From: JACQAI01 sp035507915
Lineage (GTDB): Bacteria; Pseudomonadota; Alphaproteobacteria; Elsterales; Elsteraceae
Direction of reading: 5' to 3'
DNA length: 7,736 nucleotides
Assembly: GCA_035507915.1 (NCBI GenBank)
Contig: DATJNS010000478.1
Location: 1 to 7,736 of the forward strand
This document shows, piece after piece, positions 1 to 6,875 of the stretch. The notes under the pieces are model-generated. The model made no database searches, was not told the DNA's origin, and was given only the letters and a program-made list of their open reading frames with translations. The position numbers and the translations under genes are program-made. The stretch's first letter is position 1. Each line of letters opens with the position of its first letter.

Positions 1-1600
1 TGGCGACGAACCACATGGCCTGCGCGTTGGTCGGCTCGAGCGCGAGGATCCGGCGCATCACCGCGACATATTCGGGCGGCGGCTTGTCGGCCGCCTTCTC
101 GGGCGTGTAGAGCGCCTGGGCGTAGGCGGTCAGCACGTCGATCCGCGCCGGCGCCTGCTGGGCCGCCTGGGCGAGCGCGTCCTTGGCGCGGCCGGGCTCG
201 CCGAGCACGTCGTAGGCGCGCGCCAGGCGCAGCCAGCCGTCGACGTCCTTGGGATTGTCCTTCAGGCGCGCCGCCAACCCGTCGACCATGCCGTGGATCA
301 TCTGCTGGCGCTGCTCGGGCGACATGTTGGCGGCCGCGGCCATGTCGGCGGCGCTCGGCCCGGGAGGCGTCGAACCGCGCGGCGTCGAAGCGGACGGCGG
401 CGCGGCCGGCGCGGGCACCGGCGACGGAAGGCCGGCCGACTCGGCGAACGCGGCGATCTGCGCGCGCACATCGGCGGCGTTGGGCGCGTCGGGCGGTGTG
501 TGTTGGGCCGCCTGGTCGAGCGCGTCCTTGGCGCGGTCGGGCTCGCCGAGCACGCTGTAGGCGCGCGCCAGGCGCAGCCAGCCGCCGACGTCGTCGGGTT
601 GGGTCTTGAGGCGCGCCGCCAGCCCGTCGACCATGCCGCGGATCATCTTCTGGCGATCCTCGGGCGACATGTTGGCGGCCGCCGCCATGTCGGCAGCGCT
701 CGGCCCGCCTTGCGGCGACGGTCCGGATTCCGCTGGCGGCGGGCCGCTGGCGATCGCCGGCGCCGGCAGACCGGCCGACTGCGCCGTCTCGGCGATCTGC
801 TGACGCACGGCCGCGATGTACGGCGCGTCGGGCGGCGCATCGCGCAGCATCGCGCTCCAGTCGTCGATCGCCGCCTTGGTGTCGCCGCTCTGCGCCTTGG
901 CGAGCCCGACATAGAAGCGCGCGCGCGGCTCCGTGGGATCGCGCGCCAACGCCTGATGGAACAGGTCGAGGGCCTCCGGCGTCACCGTGCCCTGCGCGAT
1001 CTCGATCAGGAGCTCGCCGTACGCGGCGGCGATCTCGGGACTGCCGCCCGACAGCGCGAGCGCGCGCATGAAGGCCTCGGCGGCCTCGGGCAGCCGGTCG
1101 AGCGTGCGCAGCGAGCGCGCCAGCAGGATCCAGCCGTCGATGTCGCGCGGGTTGTCCTTGAGCTTGGCCTGCAGCTGCTCGACCAGGCGGACGAACTCCT
1201 TGGGATCGCCGGACTCGGGATGCGGCGCGGCGGCGACGTGGACGGCATCGGGCGAGCCCAGCTCGAGATAGAGCCCGAGCGCGCCCGCCGCCAGGATGGC
1301 GACCAGGGGCAGCGCCAGGCCGAGCCGCGGTCCCCACGCCAGTCCCGGCGCGGGCTGCGGCCGCTCGAGCGTCGGCGCGGCGGCGAGCAGGCGACGCTGC
1401 ACCTCGAGGCGCGCGGCGCCGGCCTGCTCCGCCGTCAGGGCGCCGAGCGCGACGTCGCGCTCGATCTCGGCGAGCTGGTCGCGATAGAAGGCGACCTCGG
1501 GCGCCGCGCCGGGCGCGCGCCGGCGGGCGCGCCACCATAGCGGCCGCACCAACAGCCCGGCGACGAGCACGGTCAGCGCCCCGAGCGCGAGCCAGATCAT
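1..1600 (-). CDS. ccmI: CcmI, apocytochrome c chaperone (partial, C-terminus off the left edge)
   Basis: Membrane-anchored TPR protein that holds apocytochrome c for the CcmF/H heme ligation step. The ATG at 1600 overlaps the ccmH stop (ATGA), with GAGGGG eight bases upstream. The 533 visible residues show a first membrane segment (about 2-18) and a cytoplasmic loop (20-93) with the CcmI-typical FYRDQLAEIERD at 38-49 and a charged helix to about 72. A second membrane segment (94-112) follows. The periplasmic TPR region starts near 134: a TPR with GWILLARS (156-163), then FYVGLA near 229-234, then two near-identical modules with MVDGLAARLK and GWLRLARAY (one at 298-366, one at 413-481), then a TPR-like helix (508-533). 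CcmI proteins I know are about 360-420 residues; this one is already 533 and incomplete because a module is duplicated. The frame is open throughout, so it is not a pseudogene within the window. Also called cycH. Confidence 0.93.
   Translation of the reverse strand, partial: MIWLALGALTVLVAGLLVRPLWWRARRRAPGAAPEVAFYRDQLAEIERDVALGALTAEQAGAARLEVQRRLLAAAPTLERPQPAPGLAWGPRLGLALPLVAILAAGALGLYLELGSPDAVHVAAAPHPESGDPKEFVRLVEQLQAKLKDNPRDIDGWILLARSLRTLDRLPEAAEAFMRALALSGGSPEIAAAYGELLIEIAQGTVTPEALDLFHQALARDPTEPRARFYVGLAKAQSGDTKAAIDDWSAMLRDAPPDAPYIAAVRQQIAETAQSAGLPAPAIASGPPPAESGPSPQGGPSAADMAAAANMSPEDRQKMIRGMVDGLAARLKTQPDDVGGWLRLARAYSVLGEPDRAKDALDQAAQHTPPDAPNAADVRAQIAAFAESAGLPSPVPAPAAPPSASTPRGSTPPGPSAADMAAAANMSPEQRQQMIHGMVDGLAARLKDNPKDVDGWLRLARAYDVLGEPGRAKDALAQAAQQAPARIDVLTAYAQALYTPEKAADKPPPEYVAVMRRILALEPTNAQAMWFVA
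158..835 (-). repeat. Tandem duplication inside ccmI (two modules, period about 113-115 codons)
   Basis: Two direct copies lie in frame within ccmI: residues 256-366 (503-835) and 369-481 (158-496). Each has a PPDAP start, a helix ending in SAGLP, a Pro/Ala-rich linker, then PSAADMAAAANMSPE, MVDGLAARLK and a GWLRLARAY TPR helix. The best-conserved part, residues 298-366 against 413-481, differs at only about a dozen positions at a constant offset of 115 residues (345 bases). The Pro/Ala linkers have diverged and differ by two codons (6 bases). DNA similarity is high too, for example 241-300 against 586-645. The likely origin is an in-frame tandem duplication. The more divergent TPR at 134-173 belongs to the usual CcmI architecture and is not a third copy. 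Confidence 0.9.
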
Positions 1601-2094
1601 CGCGCGCGCCCCTCGGGATCGAGCAGCTGCGCGAGCCGGCGCTGCTCGTCGGCGTCGAGCGGCGGCGGCGCGGCCGGTGCCGGGCCGCTGCGCCGGCGCA
1701 GGAACACGAGCACGCCGAGCCCGCCCAGCGCCAGCACCAGCGCCGGTCCGAACCACAGCGCGTAGGTCTTGGCCTTGACCGGCGGGTCGAGCAGCACGAA
1801 GTCGCCGTAGCGCGCCACCAGATAGCGCTTCACCGCGTCGTCGCTGTCGCCGGCGACCAGGCGCTGGCGCACGATTTGGCGCAGGTCGCGCGCCAGGTCG
1901 GCGTTGGAGTCGTCGATCGACTCGTTCTGGCACACCAGGCAGCGCAGCTCCTTGGACAGCGCGCGCGCCCGCGCCTCGAGCACCGGATCGGCGAGCTGCT
2001 CGTCGGGCGCCAGCGCGGCGGCCGCGTGCATGAACACCGGCACCGACAGCAGCACGAGCGCGAGCAAAGCGCCGAACCGGGACGCACGCCTCAT
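1597..2094 (-). CDS. ccmH: CcmH, periplasmic membrane-anchored thiol oxidoreductase
   Basis: Reduces the CxxCH disulfide of apocytochrome c and works with CcmF and CcmI in heme ligation. The protein has 165 residues. It has a signal or anchor segment at about 7-27 (LLALVLLSVPVF, ending in HAAAA), then the diagnostic LRCLVCQN at 50-57 with active-site Cys52 and Cys55. A three-helix domain continues with RYGDFVLLDPP (95-105), a family hallmark. A C-terminal membrane segment (about 114-132) ends in RRR, followed by a short tail. This is the short one-domain alphaproteobacterial form (CycL type), not the E. coli fusion with a CcmI-like TPR domain; CcmI is encoded separately just downstream. The ATG at 2094 overlaps the ccmG stop (ATGA) and has GGAG eight bases upstream. 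An upstream extension of the open frame to 2403 lies inside ccmG and is not coding. Confidence 0.95.
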   Translation of the reverse strand: MRRASRFGALLALVLLSVPVFMHAAAALAPDEQLADPVLEARARALSKELRCLVCQNESIDDSNADLARDLRQIVRQRLVAGDSDDAVKRYLVARYGDFVLLDPPVKAKTYALWFGPALVLALGGLGVLVFLRRRSGPAPAAPPPLDADEQRRLAQLLDPEGRAR

Positions 2095-2624
2095 TTCGCC
2101 AGCTCCGCGAGCAGCGGCCGGATCGTGTGCGCGAGATCGTCCGGCGTGATCGGGCCGACCTGGCGGTAGCGGATCTTGCCGGTGCGGTCGATCACGTAGG
2201 TCTCGGGCACGCCGTAGACGCCGAAGTCGATGGCGACGCGGCCGTCGCGATCGACCGCGAGCCGGCGGTACGGGTCGCCGAGCTCGGCGAGCCAGCGCTT
2301 GGCGTCGTCCGGCTTGTCCTTGTAATCGATGCCGTCGATGCGCACGCCCTCGCCGGCGATGCGCGTCAGGAGCGGATGCTCGATCCGGCACGGCACGCAC
2401 CACGACGCGAAGAAGTTGACCAGCAGCGGGCCACCCGCGAGGTCGGCGCGCGCCAGCCCCGGCTTGTCGTCGAGCAGCGCCGGCAGGTCGAACGCCGGCG
2501 CCGGCTTGTCGATCATCGCCGACGGCAGGATGTGGGGATCGCGCTGCTCGGCGAGCTGCAGCGCGGCGAAACCGACCACCACGGCGAACAGCGCGAGCGG
2601 CAGCAGGGTCAGGAGACGCTTCAA
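2091..2624 (-). CDS. ccmG: CcmG/DsbE, membrane-tethered periplasmic thioredoxin-like protein
   Basis: Thiol-disulfide reductant dedicated to cytochrome c biogenesis; it passes electrons from CcdA or DsbD to the CcmH/apocytochrome pair. Starting at the TTG at 2624, the product has 177 residues. A single N-terminal anchor (about 4-24) is followed by the IDKPAPAF strand (38-45) typical of DsbE, LVNFFASWCVPCRIEHP (68-84) with catalytic Cys76 and Cys79, and the cis-proline loop YGVPETYVID (137-146, Pro140). The end is GPITPDDLAHTI. The TTG start overlaps the ccmF stop (TTGA), and no ATG or GTG exists nearby in frame. A weak GGGAG lies about 12-13 bases upstream. The resulting N-terminus (LKRLLTLLPLALFAVV) fits the family. 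Neither ccdA nor dsbD is in the window, so its electron donor must be encoded elsewhere. Confidence 0.95.
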   Translation of the reverse strand: MKRLLTLLPLALFAVVVGFAALQLAEQRDPHILPSAMIDKPAPAFDLPALLDDKPGLARADLAGGPLLVNFFASWCVPCRIEHPLLTRIAGEGVRIDGIDYKDKPDDAKRWLAELGDPYRRLAVDRDGRVAIDFGVYGVPETYVIDRTGKIRYRQVGPITPDDLAHTIRPLLAELAK

Positions 2625-4597
2625 GGCGTCACCGCGTCTCCCGCGAGCGCGCTGCGGCGGCGCGCCGGCGCGCCGATGCGGAAGCGCCGGTCGCTCAGCG
2701 ACAGCAGCCCGCCCAGCATCATGACGACGGCGCCGCCCCAGATCCACGGCACCAGCACGTTGTGGTAGATGCGCACGCCCCAGCCGCCCTTGTCGTCGGG
2801 ATCGCCGAGCGCGATGTAGAGGTCGGCGAGGCCGGTGGTGCGGATCGCCGTCTCGGTGGTCGCCTGGCGCGGCGCGTCGTAGAGCCGCTTCGATGGTGTC
2901 ATGTGGCCGAGCGGGACGCCGCCGCGCGACACCGCGAACACCGCCTGGTCGGCGACGTAGTTCGGCCCCTGCACGCGACGCGCGCCCTCGAGCTTGAGAT
3001 CGTAGCCGGCGATCGAGACCGTCTCGTCCGGATGCACCGCCTGCAGGATCTCGCTCGACCACAGCGACCCCGTCATGCCGATGATCGAGATGCCCATGCC
3101 GACATGGGCGACCGTCATGCCCCAGCTCGAGCGCGGCAGGCGGAGCGCGCGCCGGAGCACGTCGCGCATGCCGGCGGCGAGCAGACGCTCGCCGAGCGCG
3201 ACCAGCGAGCCGACGATCAGCCAGGCCGCGAGCCCGAGCCCCAGCACCGCGAGCACGGGACCGCCGCGCGACAGGCTCCAGGCGACCAGCGCGACCGCGA
3301 CGCCGGCCGCCAGCGCGACCCAGAGGCGCTGCAGCGCGCCCCGAAGATCGCCGCGCTTCCAGGCGAGCAGCGGGCCGATCGCCATGACGATGACGAGCCC
3401 GCTCATGATCGGCACGAAGGTGGCGTTGAAGTAGGGCGGTCCGACCGACACCGTGCCGCCGCCCAGCGCGTCGAGGAACAAGGGATAGAGCGTGCCGATG
3501 AACACCGTCGCGGCCGCGCTCGACAGCAGCAGGTTGTTGAGCACCAGCGCGCCCTCGCGCGAGATCGGCGCGAACAGCCCGCCGGCCTCGAGCGTCGGCG
3601 CGCGCAGCGCGTAGAGCACGAGCGAGCCGCCGATCAGGATCGCGAGCAACGCCAGGATGAAGAGGCCGCGCGCCGGATCGACCGCGAAGGCGTGCACCGA
3701 GGTCAGCACGCCCGAGCGCACCAGGAAGGTGCCGATCAGGCTGAGCGCGAAGGTCACGATCGCGAGCAGCACGGTCCAGCGCTTCAAGGCGTCGCGCTTC
3801 TCGAGCACGATCGCCGAGTGCAGCAGCGCGGTGCCGACCAGCCACGGCATGAAGGAGGCGTTCTCGACCGGGTCCCAGAACCACCAGCCGCCCCAGCCGA
3901 GCTCGTAATAGGCCCACCAGCTCCCCATCGCGATGCCGAGCGTCAGGCACGACCACGCCGCCAAGGTCCACGGTCGCACCCAACGCGCCCACGCCGGATC
4001 GACGCGTCCCTCGATCAGCGCTGCGACCGCGAACGAGAAGGTCAGCGAGAAGCCGACATAGCCGAGATAGAGCATCGGCGGATGGAACGCCAAGCCGGGG
4101 TCCTGGAGGATCGGGTTGAGGCCGTTGCCCTCGACCGGCGGCGGGATCAGGCGCACGAACGGGTTGGAGGTGAACAAGATGAAGGCGAGGAAGGCGGCGC
4201 CGATCAGGCCCTGGATCGCCAGGGTGCGGGCGCGCAGGGTCTCGCGCAGATTGCCGCCGAACCAGGCGACCGTGCAGCCGAACAGCGCGAGCACGAGCAC
4301 CCACAGCATCATGGAGCCCTCGTGATTGCCCCACAGGCCGGTGATCTTGTAGATCAGCGGCTTGGTGGTGTGCGAGTTCGCCGCCACGTTCTCGATCGAG
4401 AAATCCGAGACGATGTAGCCGTGCAGCAGCGCCGCGAAGGCGAAGCCGACGCACAGCAGCTGCGCCTCCGCCGCGGTGCGGCCGAACGCCATCAACAGCG
4501 GGTTGCGCCGCGCCGCGCCGACCAGCGGCAGCGCCGTCTGCGCCATGGCGACCAGCAGGCCGAGGATCAACGCGTAGTGGCCGAGCTCCGCGATCAT
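2621..4597 (-). CDS. ccmF: CcmF, cytochrome c heme lyase subunit
   Basis: Large integral membrane protein that takes heme from holo-CcmE and attaches it to apocytochrome c; it also carries a structural heme b. The 658 residues are normal for the family (E. coli about 647). Landmarks are LWGNHEGS (88-95), HPPMLYLGYVG (172-182) and the WWD heme-handling motif WGGWWFWDPVENASFMPWL at 235-253. The four expected histidine ligands are visible: His172 and His302 (SVHAFA) flank the WWD site, and His260 and His498 (TVAHVG) are the probable heme b ligands. Many hydrophobic segments are spread along the length, and the late hydrophilic loop (about 511-600) is periplasmic as in the family. The ATG at 4597 overlaps the ccmE stop (ATGA) with GGAGG nine bases upstream. 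The 3' end overlaps ccmG. Confidence 0.97.
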   Translation of the reverse strand: MIAELGHYALILGLLVAMAQTALPLVGAARRNPLLMAFGRTAAEAQLLCVGFAFAALLHGYIVSDFSIENVAANSHTTKPLIYKITGLWGNHEGSMMLWVLVLALFGCTVAWFGGNLRETLRARTLAIQGLIGAAFLAFILFTSNPFVRLIPPPVEGNGLNPILQDPGLAFHPPMLYLGYVGFSLTFSFAVAALIEGRVDPAWARWVRPWTLAAWSCLTLGIAMGSWWAYYELGWGGWWFWDPVENASFMPWLVGTALLHSAIVLEKRDALKRWTVLLAIVTFALSLIGTFLVRSGVLTSVHAFAVDPARGLFILALLAILIGGSLVLYALRAPTLEAGGLFAPISREGALVLNNLLLSSAAATVFIGTLYPLFLDALGGGTVSVGPPYFNATFVPIMSGLVIVMAIGPLLAWKRGDLRGALQRLWVALAAGVAVALVAWSLSRGGPVLAVLGLGLAAWLIVGSLVALGERLLAAGMRDVLRRALRLPRSSWGMTVAHVGMGISIIGMTGSLWSSEILQAVHPDETVSIAGYDLKLEGARRVQGPNYVADQAVFAVSRGGVPLGHMTPSKRLYDAPRQATTETAIRTTGLADLYIALGDPDDKGGWGVRIYHNVLVPWIWGGAVVMMLGGLLSLSDRRFRIGAPARRRSALAGDAVTP

Positions 4598-5082
4598 GGC
4601 TTGCCGCCTCCGGTTGCCGTGCTTTCGGTGCCCGCGCCTTCGTTCCCCCCGCCTTCGTTCCAGCGCCCGGCGGCCTTGAGCGCCTTGGCGACCTCGGGCG
4701 GCATGTATTTCTCGTCGTGCTTGGCGAGCACCTCGCTCGCCTGGAACACGCCGCCCTTGAGCATGCCCTCGGCGACCACGCCCTGGCCCTCGCGGAACAG
4801 ATCGGGCAGCGGCCCTTTGTAGATCACCGGCAGGGTCGCGCGGTTGTCGGTGACGCGGAACTCGATCGTCACGCCGTCATCCAGCCGATGCACCGAGTGC
4901 TCCTCGACGAGCCCGCCCAGGCGGAAGCGCCGCGCCTCGGGCACGTGCTGCGCCGCGACCTCGGACGGCGAGTAGAAGAAGGCGAGGTTGCTGCGCAGCG
5001 CGAGCAGCACCAGCGTGGTCGCCACCGCGAGGCCCGCCATGGCGGCGAGCAGCAGATAGAGACGGCGGCGCTTGCGCGTCAT
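4594..5082 (-). CDS. ccmE: CcmE, periplasmic heme chaperone
   Basis: Binds heme covalently through a histidine after loading by CcmC and delivers it to CcmF. The product has 162 residues: a basic start (TRKRRR), one N-terminal anchor (about 8-29), then the OB-fold domain beginning NLAFFYSPSE (32-41) and containing FRLGGLVEE (53-61), FRVTDN (75-80), YKGPLPDLFREGQGVVAEG (88-106). The heme site is LAKHDEKYMPPEV (119-131), giving His122 as the covalent heme histidine and Tyr126 as the axial ligand (E. coli His130 and Tyr134). The tail after about 140 is flexible, rich in Gly, Asn, Glu and Thr. The ATG at 5082 is the first possible start after an in-frame TGA only two codons upstream, but no clear Shine-Dalgarno sequence precedes it. 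The gene starts 19 bases after ccmD and overlaps ccmF. Confidence 0.97.
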   Translation of the reverse strand: MTRKRRRLYLLLAAMAGLAVATTLVLLALRSNLAFFYSPSEVAAQHVPEARRFRLGGLVEEHSVHRLDDGVTIEFRVTDNRATLPVIYKGPLPDLFREGQGVVAEGMLKGGVFQASEVLAKHDEKYMPPEVAKALKAAGRWNEGGGNEGAGTESTATGGGKP

Positions 5083-5101
5083 GCACGGTCACGAGGCGGG
5101 G

Positions 5102-5314
5102 TCACGACACGAGATCGCCGGCCGCCGTCGAGGCGGGCGGCGCGCGCCGGCGCGCCCGGCCGCCGTCGACCGCGGCGAGCGCCCGCTCGGCCTGGCGCAA
5201 GGTGCGCAGCGCGCCGATCAGCAGCCCGGCCAGCGCCAGCACCGTGATGGCGTAGGCCGGCCAGACGAACGCGGCGTAGCCGCCCATGGCCCAGAACGAG
5301 GTTACGTCCGCCAT
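5102..5314 (-). CDS. ccmD: CcmD, small membrane subunit of the CcmABCD complex
   Basis: Small protein that stabilises the CcmABC complex and is needed for release of holo-CcmE. The 70 residues start with MADVTSFWAMGGYAAFVWPAYA, the characteristic CcmD opening, and the single membrane helix runs about 12-36 (AAFVWPAYAITVLALAGLLIGAL). A charged cytoplasmic segment follows (RTLRQAERAL) and then a low-complexity basic and Ala/Pro tail (GRARRRAPPASTAA). The size is slightly above the usual 45-65 residues because of that tail. The ATG at 5314 has GAGG eight bases upstream, overlapping the ccmC stop (TGAGG); the gap to ccmC is 10 bases. Its position between ccmC and ccmE supports the call as much as the sequence does. 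Confidence 0.92.
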   Translation of the reverse strand: MADVTSFWAMGGYAAFVWPAYAITVLALAGLLIGALRTLRQAERALAAVDGGRARRRAPPASTAAGDLVS

Positions 5315-5324
5315 CGCCGGCGCC

Positions 5325-6050
5325 TCAGTCCGCGGCTTCGGCGAGGCGCAGCACGCGCAGCCGGCGCCACGCGAGCTCGGCGCGCACGCGCACGATCAGC
5401 ACGGTCACGAAGAACGCCGTGAAGCCACCCGCCATGGTGAAGAGCGGCACCAGCATGCGGGGATCGATCGCGGGGCCGCCCATGCGCACGATGCTGGCCG
5501 GCTGGTGGAGCGTGTTCCACCAGTCGACCGAGAACTTGATGATCGGCACGTTGACGAAGCCGACCAGCGCCAGCACCGCGCCGGCGCGCGCGCCGCGCGT
5601 CGGATCGTCGAACGCGTTCACCAGCGCGATGTAGCCGAGATAGAGGAACAGCAGCACGAGCACCGAGGTCAGCCGGGCGTCCCACACCCACCAGGTGCCC
5701 CACATCGGCTCGCCCCACAGCGAGCCGGTCACCAGGCACACGGCCGTGAAGGTGGCGCCGATCGGCGCGGCCGCCTTGGCGGTCAGCTCGGCGACCGGAT
5801 GGCGCCACACCAGCGCGATCGCGCTCGCCGCCGCCATCACGGTGTAGATCATCATGGCGAGCCAGGCCGCCGGCACGTGCACGTACATGATCCGCACGGT
5901 TTCGCCCTGCTGGTAGTCGGGCGGCGAGGCGATCAGCGCGAAGTAGAAGCCGAGCGGCAGCAGCACCAGGCTCGCCCCCGCGCTCCACGGCAGGATGGCC
6001 GTCAGGATGCGGAGGAACCGCGCGGGGTTGGCGAAGCGGTGCATGTCCAT
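5325..6050 (-). CDS. ccmC: CcmC, heme-handling membrane protein that loads CcmE
   Basis: Six-helix integral membrane protein that presents heme at its periplasmic face and catalyses its covalent attachment to CcmE. From the ATG at 6050 it has 241 residues, the normal length. It opens MDMHRFANPARFLRI; the WWD motif WGTWWVWDARLTS lies at about 117-129. The two expected heme-ligand histidines are His58 (MYVHVPAAW) and His182 (NTLHQPAS), close to E. coli His60 and His184, which supports this start. The ATG at 6044 (MHRFANP) is equally possible. The frame stays open upstream to an ATG at 6107 and a TTG at 6158, but the added residues (MPAADPAGRPTGL...) do not look like the family. No start candidate has a convincing ribosome binding site. 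The gene begins 141 bases after ccmB ends and stops 10 bases before ccmD. Confidence 0.93.
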   Translation of the reverse strand: MDMHRFANPARFLRILTAILPWSAGASLVLLPLGFYFALIASPPDYQQGETVRIMYVHVPAAWLAMMIYTVMAAASAIALVWRHPVAELTAKAAAPIGATFTAVCLVTGSLWGEPMWGTWWVWDARLTSVLVLLFLYLGYIALVNAFDDPTRGARAGAVLALVGFVNVPIIKFSVDWWNTLHQPASIVRMGGPAIDPRMLVPLFTMAGGFTAFFVTVLIVRVRAELAWRRLRVLRLAEAAD

Positions 6051-6191
6051 CGTGATGGGCCGAATGTGCAACCCGGTCGGGCGGCCGGCGGGATCGGCGG
6101 CCGGCATGATGGCGCGTGTCGGGGCCGGCAGCCAGCCGGCACGGTCGCGCTGCGGCAAGGCGCCGCCGCACCGTGCGCGGCCGGGCTCTTC
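6051..6191 (-). other. ccmB-ccmC intergenic leader, structured, no assigned gene
   Basis: This 141-base stretch is by far the largest internal gap in the operon. It has several self-complementary segments: GCCGGC-AGCCA-GCCGGC at 6124-6140, an imperfect stem around GCA-CGG-TGC at 6162-6180 just after the ccmB TAA, and a direct repeat of GCCGGCCGCC spaced by six bases near 6079-6104. The ccmC frame is open through much of it, so an N-terminal extension of ccmC cannot be fully excluded, but the encoded residues are unlike CcmC. I see no convincing promoter and no U-tract terminator. Such GC-rich DNA forms hairpins easily, so a regulatory role is only a possibility. Confidence 0.5.
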
Positions 6192-6875
6192 TTAGGCCGA
6201 TTCAAGCGCCTGGCGCAATGCCACCGCGGCGGCCAGCGGCGCCAGCGGCAGCGCCGCGGCGAGCAGCGCGCCCAGGATCAGGAGGTGCGGCCGCGCGCCG
6301 AGCCCGGTGACCGCGGCCTCGACCGCGGCGACCCCGAAGATCAGCACCGGCAGCACCAGCGGCAGCACCAGGAGCGCCACCAGGGCGCCGCCGCGGCGCG
6401 CGCCCAGGGTCAGCGCCGCGCCGATCGCCCCGAACAGGCTGAGGCAGGGCGTGCCGACCAGCATGGCGAGCACCAGCGGCGCGAACCCCGCGGCGTCGAG
6501 ATGCAGCATCAGGCCGAGCGCCGGCGCGACCGCGATCAAGGGCAGGCCGGTGGTCAGCCAGTGCGCGGCCGCCTTGGCGAGCACCAGCACGGCGAGCGGC
6601 GCCGGGCTCAAGGCCAGCTGGTCGAGGCTGCCGTCTTCGTAGTCGGCGTGGAACAGCCGGTCGAGCGACAGCATCGCGGCGAGCAGCGCGGTCACCCAGA
6701 CGACCCCGGCGGCGATGCGCGCGAGCAGCGCGGCCTCCGGCCCGACGCCGAACGGGAACAGCACCGCGGCGAGCACGAAGAAGGTCACCACCATGGCGAG
6801 GTCGGAGGCATGGCGCAGCCCGAGCCTGAGGTCGCGCGCCAGCACCGCCCAGAACGACACGACGACCGCGCTCAC
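6192..6875 (-). CDS. ccmB: CcmB, membrane subunit of the CcmAB heme-chaperone release complex
   Basis: Integral membrane partner of the CcmA ATPase; with CcmC and CcmD it powers release of holo-CcmE. The 227 residues form about six hydrophobic segments. The family signature LSLDRLFHADYEDGSLDQL is at 69-87 and is followed by LSPAPLAVLVLAKAAAHWL, the best-conserved stretch of CcmB. The N-terminus (FWAVLARDLRLGLR) and the GTPCLSLFGAIGAALTLG segment at about 146-163 are also typical. The start is the GTG at 6875, overlapping the ccmA stop (GTGA), with GAGG seven bases upstream. The open frame runs back to 7616 inside ccmA, but that part is the out-of-frame shadow of ccmA. It ends with TAA at 6192, the one junction in the operon followed by a long gap. 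Confidence 0.95.
   Translation of the reverse strand: MSAVVVSFWAVLARDLRLGLRHASDLAMVVTFFVLAAVLFPFGVGPEAALLARIAAGVVWVTALLAAMLSLDRLFHADYEDGSLDQLALSPAPLAVLVLAKAAAHWLTTGLPLIAVAPALGLMLHLDAAGFAPLVLAMLVGTPCLSLFGAIGAALTLGARRGGALVALLVLPLVLPVLIFGVAAVEAAVTGLGARPHLLILGALLAAALPLAPLAAAVALRQALESA

Noticed and set aside
293..1540. Plus-strand open frame of 415 codons with internal repeats
   Set aside because: Antisense to ccmI. Its apparent repeats are the reverse of the real ccmI duplication.
1597..2403. Minus-strand frame of 268 codons that would extend CcmH
   Set aside because: The first part is an out-of-frame reading of ccmG; the signal segment and family N-terminus begin at the ATG at 2094.
2091..4454. 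Minus-strand open frame of 787 codons that ends as CcmG
   Set aside because: Only its last 177 codons are CcmG. The rest is a shifted reading of ccmF, so it is not a CcmF-CcmG fusion.
2762..4822. Plus-strand open frame of 686 codons
   Set aside because: It lies antisense to ccmF and ccmE, its product is dominated by Arg, Gln, Glu, Asp, His and Ala with no domain, and both antisense genes are clearly identified. Long antisense frames are expected at this GC content.
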